A stretch of 64,000 nt of DNA, from the NCBI RefSeq assembly GCF_001019615.1, contig NZ_JNBQ01000003.1, forward strand, positions 186,001-250,000, written 5' to 3'. The notes below the pieces were generated by a model. It had not been told where the DNA came from, ran no database searches, and worked only from the letters and a program-made list of their open reading frames with translations. The position numbers and the translations under genes were made by a program. The stretch comes from Cellulosimicrobium funkei. Its GTDB lineage: Bacteria > Actinomycetota > Actinomycetes > Actinomycetales > Cellulomonadaceae. Below are positions 8,358 through 15,821 of this stretch, piece by piece; within the stretch, counting starts at the first letter, position 1, and each line of letters starts with the position of its first letter.

Positions 8358-11060
8358 ATGAGACGACCACGACTCGCCCTGCTCGCCGCCGGGCTCGCGC
8401 TCGCCGTCGCGCCGGGCACGCTGCTGCCCGCCGCCGCGGGCGCCGCCCCCGGCGCCGAGGGCACCGTCACCGCGGCAGCAGGCGACGACCTCACGCTCGA
8501 GGTCAACCCGTTCGTCGGCACCGAGAGCGAGGGCAACGCCTACCCGGGCGCGACCGTGCCGTTCGGCATGGTCCAGCTCAGCCCCGACAACACGAACTCC
8601 TACGCCTCGACGTCGTACAGCACGAACGCCGGGCGCGTGTGGGGCTTCAGCCACCGGCACGTGAACAGCGCGGGCTGCCCCGCGGCGGGCGAGCTGCTCG
8701 TCACGCCGGACACGAGCGCGACGCCGCGCACGTCACGCTCCTTCATCGCCATCAAGGACCAGAAGAGCACCGAGCACGCGTCGGCCGGCTTCTACGAGGT
8801 GACGCTCGCGAACGACGTGCACGCCGAGCTCACCGCGACCACGCGCGTCGGCGCGCACCGCTACACGTTCCCCGCCTCGACGACGTCGCACCTGTCGTTC
8901 AACGTGGGCCAGACCCTGCGTGACGCGGGCGCGAGCTCGGTGACGTGGGTCGACGACCGCACGCTCGAGGGCTGGGTCGACAACGGCGGCTTCTGCGGCG
9001 GCACGCCGGACAAGCAGCGGTACTTCTTCAGCGCGACGTTCGACCGCCCGGTCGCGTCGAGCGGCACGTGGGGGACCGACGCGCGCTACGTCGCGGGCTC
9101 CACGACGAGCGAGGTCGCGGGCGGCAACAACGGCGCCGTCGCCGTGTTCGACACCACGACCGACCGCGACGTCGAGGTCAGCGTGGGCGTGTCGTTCGTG
9201 AGCGTCGACGGCGCGCGCGCCAACCGCGAGGCGGAGGCCACGGACGAGGGCGGCCAGGTCGCGTTCGACACCGTGCGCGAGGAGGCCCGCGACGCGTGGA
9301 ACGCCGAGCTCGGGCGCGCCGCGATCGACGCGTCGCCCGACCAGCGCCGCGTGTTCTACACCCAGCTCTACAAGACCCTCCTGTCCCCGACGATCGGCAG
9401 CGACGTCGACGGCCGGTACCGCGGCATGGACCTCGAGGTCCACCAGGCCGACGGCTGGGACTACTACCAGAACTTCTCGCTCTGGGACACGTACCGCACG
9501 CAGGCGACGCTGCACGCGCTCCTGCTGCCGGAGCGCGCCCAGGACATCGTGCGCTCGATGTACCAGCACCGGGTCGAGGGCGGCTGGCTCCCGCGCTGGT
9601 CGCTCGGCGCGCTGGAGACCAACATCATGGCGGGTGACCCCGTCACGCCGTGGCTCGCGGAGAACTTCGCGCTCGGCACCGTCCCCGTCGACATCGCCGA
9701 CGAGCTGTGGGACTACCTCGTGGAGAACGCGACGACGACGCCCCCGGCGGACGTCGCGTCGGTCGGCCGGCGCAGCACCGAGTTCTACGCCGAGCACGGC
9801 CACGTGCCGTTCTACCCGGAGAACGAGGGCGGCCTCGGCGGCCAGTTCGAGGAGTACCGCCACGGCGGCTCGGCCACGCTCGAGCTCGCGCTCGCCGACG
9901 CGAGCCTCGGTGCCGCGGCGGAGCGCACCGGCCGCGAGGGCGGCCAGGCGTTCCTCGACAAGGGTCGCAACTGGCGCAACCTGTGGAACCCGGACGTCGA
10001 GCTCTCCGGCGGCTTCCAGGGCATGGTCAACGCGAAGCGCCCCACGGGCGAGTTCGTCACGCTGCCCGAGCTGACCGACGTCACGCGCTCGGGCTTCCAC
10101 GAGGGCGTGCCGTGGCAGTACCAGTGGATGGTGCCGCAGGACGTCACCGGCCTCCAGGAGGTCATGGGCGGCGAGGACGGCTTCGTCGAGCGTCTCGACT
10201 ACTACTTCGACCAGCCGGCGCTCGCCGCGAACCCCGGCGTCTCGCCGAGCACGTGGGCCAAGGGCGGCAGCTCGTACTACACGACGATCCGCTACAACCC
10301 CGGCAACGAGCCGACCATCATGAACGCGTGGCTCTACGGGTACGTGGGCCAGCCCTGGAAGACGAACGACGTGCTCGCCGCGAACCTCAACCGGTTCCCG
10401 GACACCCCGGGCGGCGGCGTCGGGAACGACGACCTCGGCACGCTCGCCGCCTGGTACGTCATGGCGTCGCTCGGGTTCGAGCCCGTCATGCCGGGCTCCG
10501 GGATCCTCGCGCTCAACGCCCCCAAGGTGCAGGCCGCGACGCTCACGACCGACGCCGGCGCGACCCTGCGCATCGACGCCGCGGGAGCGAACGAGAAGCT
10601 CCCGAGCTACGTCGCCGGTCTCGAGGTCGACGGCGTCGCGCACACCGCCGCGTGGCTCGACGTCGCGGCGCTCCAGGACGGCGGCACGCTCGACTTCGAC
10701 CTGTCCGACACGAGCGCTGGCCTCACGTGGGGCACCGGGGCGGCCGACCGCATCCCGTCGGTCTCCGCCGTCGCCCCGCCCGCGCCGGTCGAGGTCGAGG
10801 CGAGCGCGCGTTGCCTCGGCGGCCGGGCGTTCGTCGCGGTCCGCGCGACCAGCACGGCCGACGGGCCCGTGGACGTGACGCTCACGACGCCGTTCGGCGA
10901 GCGGACGGTCCGGCACGTGCAGCCGGGCAAGAACGCCTACCAGTCGTTCACGACGCGCGCCACGTCCGTCGAGGCGGGCACGGCGACCGTCACGGTCGTC
11001 GCCGCGGACGGTACGACGTCGACGGTCGACGCGGCGTACGACGCGCTGGCCTGCGACTGA
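8358..11060 (+). CDS. secreted GH92 alpha-mannosidase
   Basis: Predicted extracellular Ca-dependent exo-alpha-mannosidase of family GH92 (acting on N-glycans or mannans). It has 900 residues. A Sec signal peptide covers about residues 1-30 (RRPR, hydrophobic core, AAAGA). The GH92 N-terminal beta domain starts at VNPFVGTESEGNAYPGATVPFGMVQLSPD. The catalytic (alpha/alpha)6 domain carries YTQLYKTLLSPT, WDTYRTQATLHALL, a GGSATLELALADASLG segment, and GNDDLGTLAAWYVMASLGF. The last about 90 residues form a separate beta-sandwich-like tail with two cysteines (SARCLGG...DALACD), probably carbohydrate- or wall-associated. The GAAGAGGA ribosome site fits ATG 8358. No regulator adjoins it, and 8131-8357 shows only a TTGACA-like -35 at 8197. 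Confidence 0.9.
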   Translation: MRRPRLALLAAGLALAVAPGTLLPAAAGAAPGAEGTVTAAAGDDLTLEVNPFVGTESEGNAYPGATVPFGMVQLSPDNTNSYASTSYSTNAGRVWGFSHRHVNSAGCPAAGELLVTPDTSATPRTSRSFIAIKDQKSTEHASAGFYEVTLANDVHAELTATTRVGAHRYTFPASTTSHLSFNVGQTLRDAGASSVTWVDDRTLEGWVDNGGFCGGTPDKQRYFFSATFDRPVASSGTWGTDARYVAGSTTSEVAGGNNGAVAVFDTTTDRDVEVSVGVSFVSVDGARANREAEATDEGGQVAFDTVREEARDAWNAELGRAAIDASPDQRRVFYTQLYKTLLSPTIGSDVDGRYRGMDLEVHQADGWDYYQNFSLWDTYRTQATLHALLLPERAQDIVRSMYQHRVEGGWLPRWSLGALETNIMAGDPVTPWLAENFALGTVPVDIADELWDYLVENATTTPPADVASVGRRSTEFYAEHGHVPFYPENEGGLGGQFEEYRHGGSATLELALADASLGAAAERTGREGGQAFLDKGRNWRNLWNPDVELSGGFQGMVNAKRPTGEFVTLPELTDVTRSGFHEGVPWQYQWMVPQDVTGLQEVMGGEDGFVERLDYYFDQPALAANPGVSPSTWAKGGSSYYTTIRYNPGNEPTIMNAWLYGYVGQPWKTNDVLAANLNRFPDTPGGGVGNDDLGTLAAWYVMASLGFEPVMPGSGILALNAPKVQAATLTTDAGATLRIDAAGANEKLPSYVAGLEVDGVAHTAAWLDVAALQDGGTLDFDLSDTSAGLTWGTGAADRIPSVSAVAPPAPVEVEASARCLGGRAFVAVRATSTADGPVDVTLTTPFGERTVRHVQPGKNAYQSFTTRATSVEAGTATVTVVAADGTTSTVDAAYDALACD

Positions 11061-11097
11061 CCGAGCAGTCACCACGGGTGCGCGCCGCGCACCGGAC

Positions 11098-11136
11098 GAG
11101 GGCCGTCGTCGGGCAACCCGCCCGACGGCGGCCCTC
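11098..11136. terminator. strong hairpin after the GH92 gene
   Basis: Arms 11098-11114 and 11120-11136 (GAGGGCCG...CGGCCCTC) pair over 17 bp with a single G-U type mismatch and a 5-nt loop. There is no U-tract, as is common for actinobacterial terminators. It separates GH92 from the leaderless ppx promoter. Confidence 0.75.
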
Positions 11137-11146
11137 GCCGCGCCGC

Positions 11147-11152
11147 TAGGCT
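11147..11152 (+). promoter_or_regulatory. -10 element TAGGCT for leaderless ppx
   Basis: TAGGCT lies exactly 6 nt before the GTG at 11159, the spacing that places transcription start on the start codon. No Shine-Dalgarno is present. Confidence 0.6.
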
Positions 11153-11158
11153 CGCCGC

Positions 11159-12094
11159 GTGAGCACCACCACGCGACTGGGCGTCCTCGACATCGGCTCG
11201 AACACCGTGCACCTCGCCGTCGTGGACGCCGCGTACGCCGCGCGCCCCGTGCAGGCGGCGGGGGCGCGCACGGTCGTGCGGATCATGCGCTACCTCCGGC
11301 CGGACGGGTCGCTCTCGCCCGAGGGCGTCGCGGCGATGCTCGCCGCGGTCGACGACGCGATGGCGCTCGCGCGCGAGTCCGCGGTCGACGAGATGCTGCC
11401 CATGGCGACGTCGGCGCTGCGCGACGCGACCAACGGACCTGAGGTGCTCGCCGCGATCGGGGAGCGCGTGGGCCAGCCGGTGCGCGTGCTGTCCGGCGAG
11501 GACGAGTCGCGCCTGACGTTCCTCGCCGCGCGGCGGTGGCACGGCTGGGCAGCGGGACGCCTGCTCGTCCTCGACATCGGGGGCGGCTCGCTCGAGATCG
11601 CGTCGGGGGTCGACGAGGAGCCCGACCTCGCCGCGTCCCTCCCGCTCGGTGCCGGGCGCATGACCATGGCGTTCCTGCCCGACGACCCGCCCGCGCCCGA
11701 GCACGTCGAGGCGCTCCGCGAGCACGTGCGCGCGACGCTCGCCCCCACGGTCGAGGCCTTCCGGGCGCTCCCCGCGCCCGACCACGTCGTCGCGACGTCC
11801 AAGACCTTCCGCTCGCTCGCGCGGCTCGCGGGCATGCAGACCGAGGCCGTCGGCCCGGACGACCGGTGGCGCATGCGGCGCTCGCAGCTCGCCGACTGGG
11901 TGCCGCGCCTCGCGCGCATCACGGCCGAGGGCCGCACCGCGCTGCCGGGCATCACCCCGGAGCGCACGTTCCAGATCGTCGCGGGCGGCGTCGTCGCGGT
12001 CGAGACGATGCGCGCGCTCGGCGTCGACGAGGTCGAGATCTGCCCGTGGGCGCTGCGCGAGGGCGCGATCCTGCGTCGCCTCGACCACAGCTGA
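11159..12094 (+). CDS. ppx: Ppx/GppA family phosphatase (exopolyphosphatase / pppGpp phosphohydrolase)
   Basis: ASKHA-fold phosphatase releasing phosphate from polyphosphate or pppGpp. It has 311 residues, the short actinobacterial two-domain form without the C-terminal HD-like domain. Motifs: GVLDIGSNTVHLAVVD at the N-terminus (phosphate-1 loop), ATSALRDATNG, the second ATP/phosphate loop LVLDIGGGSLEIA, and the C-terminal RTFQIVAGGVVAVE. Actinobacteria usually encode two such proteins with different preferences; which one this is cannot be told. The start is GTG 11159, supported by a -10 element 6 nt upstream. It is convergent with the VOC gene, 21 bp apart. Confidence 0.9.
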   Translation: MSTTTRLGVLDIGSNTVHLAVVDAAYAARPVQAAGARTVVRIMRYLRPDGSLSPEGVAAMLAAVDDAMALARESAVDEMLPMATSALRDATNGPEVLAAIGERVGQPVRVLSGEDESRLTFLAARRWHGWAAGRLLVLDIGGGSLEIASGVDEEPDLAASLPLGAGRMTMAFLPDDPPAPEHVEALREHVRATLAPTVEAFRALPAPDHVVATSKTFRSLARLAGMQTEAVGPDDRWRMRRSQLADWVPRLARITAEGRTALPGITPERTFQIVAGGVVAVETMRALGVDEVEICPWALREGAILRRLDHS

Positions 12095-12115
12095 CGCCCG
12101 CGCGGCGGCCACGGC

Positions 12116-12553
12116 TCACGGCGCCGCGGCGACCTTCGGCTCGGTGAGGCTGAACCAGTTTCCCGAGTCGTCGACGAAGACGGCCTCGACGCCGTACGGG
12201 CGGTGCGCGGGCGGCTGGCGGAACGTCACGCCCTTCGCGACCAGGTCGCGGTAGGTGGCCTCGCAGTCGTCGGTCTGCAGGACCCCGGCACCCATGGACC
12301 CCTTGGCGACGAGCGACCGGAGCTGCGCGGCCGACTCCGGGTCCCGGCCCATCGCGCAGTCGGCCAGGATGATCGTGCGCGTCGGGTCGCCCTGCGGTCC
12401 CACGGTGAGCCACCGGAAGCCCGCGCCGCCGCCCTCGAACTCCGCGCCCATCGCGAAGTCGTCGCGCAGCTCGAACCCGAGCACGGACGTGTAGAACTCC
12501 TTGGCGGAGTCCTGGTCGAGCACGAACACGGTGGTGTGGGACAGCGTGAGCAC
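12116..12553 (-). CDS. VOC family (glyoxalase/bleomycin-resistance-like) protein
   Basis: A 145-residue vicinal-oxygen-chelate protein with paired beta-alpha-beta-beta-beta modules: LSHTTVFVLDQDSAKEFYTSVLGFELRDD and the second half from VLQTDDCEATYRDLVAKGV to VFVDDSGNWFSLTEP. Candidate metal ligands are His near residue 6 and Glu in the final strand. The substrate is unknown. GTG at 12553 has a GAGAGGAG ribosome site. It lies directly downstream of a short AraC regulator in the same direction, a recurrent AraC-VOC pairing that suggests the regulator controls it. Confidence 0.85.
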   Translation of the reverse strand: MLTLSHTTVFVLDQDSAKEFYTSVLGFELRDDFAMGAEFEGGGAGFRWLTVGPQGDPTRTIILADCAMGRDPESAAQLRSLVAKGSMGAGVLQTDDCEATYRDLVAKGVTFRQPPAHRPYGVEAVFVDDSGNWFSLTEPKVAAAP

Positions 12554-12619
12554 GACGTCTCCTCTCGGGCGCCGTCTCCCGGCGCGGGGCGACGACCGGC
12601 GCGGCCGTCGTTCTCGACG

Positions 12620-13072
12620 CTACGGCGCGCCGCCGTGACCCCGCTTCTCCGATCGTGCTGTCCCGGGCATGGCGTCTGGCTGCGGCTGTCCCCACGCGAG
12701 CGCGAAGCACCCGGGCACGGGCGGTCCGCCCGCGCGGAGGTGCTCGTCCCGGTAGGTGGTCGGCGTGACGCCGACGATCGCGCGGAAACGCGTCGAGAAC
12801 GTCCCGAGGCTCGCGAAGCCGACGGCATGGCACACCTCCGTCACGGTGAGGTTCGCCGTGCGCAGCAGGGTCTTCGCCCGCTCGACGCGGCGCGTGGCGA
12901 GGTAGGCCATGGGGCTCGTGCCGAACGTGGCGGCGAACGCGCGCGCGAAGTGGAACGGCGAGTAGCCCGCGACCGCGGCGACCCCGGCGAGGGTGAGCGG
13001 CTCGGTGAAGTGCGCGTCCATGTGGTCGCGCGCCCGCCGCAGGTGGACCGCGACCTCGGGCTCGACGCTCAC
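12620..13072 (-). CDS. short AraC-family transcriptional regulator
   Basis: 150 residues consisting almost only of the C-terminal type AraC/XylS double helix-turn-helix: VAAVAGYSPFHFARAFAATFGTSPMAYLATRRVERAKTLL, then VTEVCHAVGFASLGTFSTRFRAIVGVTPTTYR. There is no N-terminal effector domain; a tail of about 40 residues follows. GTG 13072 overlaps the stop of the CoA-transferase gene (GTGA), so it is co-translated with that gene. It probably regulates the VOC gene just downstream and perhaps its own unit. Confidence 0.88.
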   Translation of the reverse strand: MSVEPEVAVHLRRARDHMDAHFTEPLTLAGVAAVAGYSPFHFARAFAATFGTSPMAYLATRRVERAKTLLRTANLTVTEVCHAVGFASLGTFSTRFRAIVGVTPTTYRDEHLRAGGPPVPGCFALAWGQPQPDAMPGTARSEKRGHGGAP

Positions 13073-14403
13073 GCCGTCCACCGCGGCTCGTCGGCCCCCC
13101 ACGGACGGGCGGGCGCGGGATAGTCGTCGACCCGGGCGTCGCCGAGGCGGTCGAGCGCGGGGCGGGTCGTCGTCGCCACGACCTCGCGGCCGTCCAGGCG
13201 CGCCGGGTGCTCGACGACGCAGCGCGGGCCCGGCGTGCGCGGTGCGTCGTGCGCGGGGTCGCGGCCGGGAGTCGCGAGCAGGGTGTGCCCGGTCCGGGCG
13301 AGCGCGCCGTCGATCTCGCGGCCCCGGCCGTCGGCCGCGCGATCGGCGAGGGCGTCCACGACGGCGGCCGCGAGGAGGTAGCCCGTCGCGTGGTCGAGCG
13401 CCTGGGCGGGCAGGGCTCCGGGGATCGCGTCCTCGGGAGCGGCCCCGTCCCGTGCCCCTTCCACGAGGGCGATCCCGCTCACCGCCTGGACGATCGAGTC
13501 GAAGCCGCGCCGCCCGGCCCACGGGCCGTCGTCGCCCCACGCCGTGACGCGCGCGTGCACCGCACCCGGCGGGAGCCGCAGCCCGAACGCCTCGACCGCC
13601 CCCGGGCGGTACCCGGTCACCAGCACGTCGGCGCGGTCGAGCAGCTCCTGGGCGCGGGTGAGGCCGTGGTGCGTCGCGAGGTCGAGCAGCGTCGACCGCT
13701 TCCCCTGCCCGGTGTCGAGGTGCTGGACCTCGATCTCCGGGAGCCCCGGTGGGTCGACCCGCAGGACGTCCGCGCCGAGCAGGGCGAGCGTGCGCGTCGC
13801 GACCGGACCCGCGATGACGCGCGTCAGGTCGAGCACCCGGAGTCCCGCGAGCGGGCGCGGCCCGCGCGCGAGCGGGCGTGGGGGAGCGGCGTCGTCGCGC
13901 GCCGAGCGCCGCACGGGAGGGTCCGACGCCGCGGCGCGGCCGGGCGCGGACGCGCGCCACTCGTCCTCCGACCGCACGCGCACGGCGATCGCGCCGACGT
14001 CGGCCGCACGGTCCTCGACGTCCTGGGCCGAGCGCGCGGCGAGGGCGACGGCGACGTCGTCGCGGGTCGGGGTGCTGCGGAGGTCGTCGGCGAGGTCGAG
14101 GAGCGCGAGCAGCCGCGCGCGGTGGTGCGGGTAGTTCGCGTGCGTGCGGACCCAGCCGTCGGAGGTCCGGAAGAAGCCGGAGAGGGGGGCGAAGCCGTCC
14201 ACCGGTGCTCCGTCGACGCGCAGCAGCCGGTCGCTCGCGAAGGCCGCGGCGACCCGCTCGGGGTCGGGAGGCGCTCCGGCGTCGAACCCGCCGGCGCGGG
14301 CGGCGGCGTCGCGCACGGCGACGACCGACGCTGCGGCGAGGTCCAGGACGGGCAACGTCGCCGCGAGGAGGCCGTGCCGTCTGCGTGCCGTCGCGCTTCC
14401 CAC
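13069..14403 (-). CDS. family III CoA-transferase (CaiB/BaiF-like)
   Basis: 444 residues with the family III core RVLDLTRVIAGPVATRTLALLGADVLRVDPPGLP about residues 190-225, then DVLVTGYRPGAVEAFGL and ARVTAWGDDGPWAGRRGFDSIVQAVSGIA. The N-terminal part looks like a degenerate second copy of the fold (DRLLRVDGAPVDGFAPLSGFFRTSDGWVRTHANYPHH), giving a duplicated architecture seen in some actinobacterial members. The catalytic Asp cannot be placed with confidence. The acyl-CoA substrate is unknown and no beta-oxidation genes adjoin. It is the head gene of the minus-strand CoA-transferase-AraC-VOC unit. Start GTG 14403 lies 6 nt after a -10 element. Confidence 0.8.
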   Translation of the reverse strand: MGSATARRRHGLLAATLPVLDLAAASVVAVRDAAARAGGFDAGAPPDPERVAAAFASDRLLRVDGAPVDGFAPLSGFFRTSDGWVRTHANYPHHRARLLALLDLADDLRSTPTRDDVAVALAARSAQDVEDRAADVGAIAVRVRSEDEWRASAPGRAAASDPPVRRSARDDAAPPRPLARGPRPLAGLRVLDLTRVIAGPVATRTLALLGADVLRVDPPGLPEIEVQHLDTGQGKRSTLLDLATHHGLTRAQELLDRADVLVTGYRPGAVEAFGLRLPPGAVHARVTAWGDDGPWAGRRGFDSIVQAVSGIALVEGARDGAAPEDAIPGALPAQALDHATGYLLAAAVVDALADRAADGRGREIDGALARTGHTLLATPGRDPAHDAPRTPGPRCVVEHPARLDGREVVATTTRPALDRLGDARVDDYPAPARPWGADEPRWTA

Positions 14404-14409
14404 GGCACG

Positions 14410-14415
14410 ACGCTA
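14410..14415 (-). promoter_or_regulatory. -10 element TAGCGT for the leaderless CoA-transferase gene
   Basis: On the minus strand TAGCGT ends 6 nt before the GTG at 14403, the leaderless geometry also seen before ppx and the CopD-CtaG gene. Confidence 0.55.
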
Positions 14416-14545
14416 CGCCTGAACCGCTGCGTGCGGGTGAGCGTTCACACCTGCGCGTGCGCGCCCATGAATCTCGACGTACCGTGCTGGAGGTGTGTCA
14501 ACCCGACACGCCGGGCATGTCACGAACTTTTGCAGGGGGCACAAC

Positions 14546-15799
14546 ATGATGCGGTACCCGCGACGCCGGTCCGGCGCGGTGGGCATGGTGATGGCGACGG
14601 CGCTCGCGACGGGGCTCGGCACGATGCTGGTCGCACCCGGGGCGAGTGCGGCGGCGAGCACGGTCGTCACGCCGCTGGGCGCGCGGACCTACGCGGTGTC
14701 GTCCTACTACGGACCACGCTGCATGCCCATCGCCAACGCCTCGACGTGGCACCTCGGCCAGGACCTCAGCGCCGCCTCCGGCACGCGGATCAACGCGATC
14801 GCCGACGGAGTGGTGCTCCGGGCCGGGAGCGTCAGCGGCTTCGGCCAGTGGGTCGTGCTCCGCCACACGGTCGGCGGGAAGACCGTCTCGAGCGTCTACG
14901 GGCACGTCATCGACGGCGACAAGTACGTCAAGGTCGGGCAGAAGGTCAAGGCGGGGCAGCGCATCGCGGACGTCGGCTCGACGGGGACGTCGACCGCCCC
15001 GCACCTGCACCTGGAGGTCTGGAACGGCACCTACGGGTCCGGTGCGTCGCACACCGACCCGCTCGCCTACCTGAAGGGCAAGGGCGTCGACCTCGGTCGC
15101 AGCGCGACCCGCGTCGCGGCCCGGCCGTCCGCGAAGTCGTGCACGTACTACGCGAACACGGCCGTCAACCTCCGCAAGGGCGCGGGCACGAACACCGCGG
15201 TGCTCACGCTCGTCCCCCGAGGCGCGGCGGTCGTGGGCAAGCCCGGCGACGGCAGCGGGACGTGGCGCAAGGTGACGTACGGTCGGCTCACGGGGTGGGT
15301 CTCGGCGGCGTACGTCGGCCCGACCAAGCCCCCGCCCGTCAGCACGGCTCCCGTCTCCCGGCCCGTCTCCACGCGGTACGTCACCGCCGCCTCGCTCAAC
15401 CTCCGGGCGTCGGCGACGACGTCCTCGGCCGTGCTCGCCCGGCTCCCGAAGGGGACGAAGCTCTCCGTCACGTCCACCTCGGGAGGCTGGCTCAAGGTCA
15501 CCGCGAACGGTCGGGCGGGGTGGGTCTCCGCCCAGTACACGTCGACGCGCGCGCCGTCCGCCCCGGCGAAGCCGGCCCCGGCCCCCGCGCCCGCGAAGGC
15601 CAAGACGTCGTACGTCACGGCGTCGGTGCTCAACCTCAGGGCGACGCCGTCGACGTCGGCCAAGGTGGTGGCCAAGCTGTCCCGCGGCACCGCGGTCACG
15701 CATGCGGGCACCGCGTCGAAGGGCTGGCTCAAGGTGACCGTGGGCAGCCGCACGGGCTACGTCTCGACGACCTACCTCTCGGCCACGAAGCCGCGCTGA
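14546..15799 (+). CDS. secreted M23 peptidase with three bacterial SH3 domains
   Basis: A 417-residue predicted cell-wall endopeptidase. The signal peptide is about residues 1-35 (basic MMRYPRRR, hydrophobic core, GASA). The M23/LytM domain (about 45-185) shows the zinc ligands in TWHLGQDLSA (His, Asp) and PHLHLEVW (His pair), plus GVVLRAG and VKVGQKVKAGQ. Three SH3b repeats follow at about 200-265, 285-340 and 355-415, each with the VNLRKGAG/LNLRASAT/LNLRATPS motif and a GW(L/V) turn; Ala/Pro linkers join them. The start is ATG 14546, preceded by AGGGGG at 6 nt; an upstream in-frame ATG at 14495 lacks a ribosome site. Confidence 0.92.
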   Translation: MMRYPRRRSGAVGMVMATALATGLGTMLVAPGASAAASTVVTPLGARTYAVSSYYGPRCMPIANASTWHLGQDLSAASGTRINAIADGVVLRAGSVSGFGQWVVLRHTVGGKTVSSVYGHVIDGDKYVKVGQKVKAGQRIADVGSTGTSTAPHLHLEVWNGTYGSGASHTDPLAYLKGKGVDLGRSATRVAARPSAKSCTYYANTAVNLRKGAGTNTAVLTLVPRGAAVVGKPGDGSGTWRKVTYGRLTGWVSAAYVGPTKPPPVSTAPVSRPVSTRYVTAASLNLRASATTSSAVLARLPKGTKLSVTSTSGGWLKVTANGRAGWVSAQYTSTRAPSAPAKPAPAPAPAKAKTSYVTASVLNLRATPSTSAKVVAKLSRGTAVTHAGTASKGWLKVTVGSRTGYVSTTYLSATKPR

Positions 15800-15821
15800 G
15801 GCACCCGGACCACGACCCGCG

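Noticed and set aside
8733-11075. 780-codon minus-strand frame
   Set aside because: Antisense of the GH92 gene, whose signal peptide and GH92 motifs are unambiguous.
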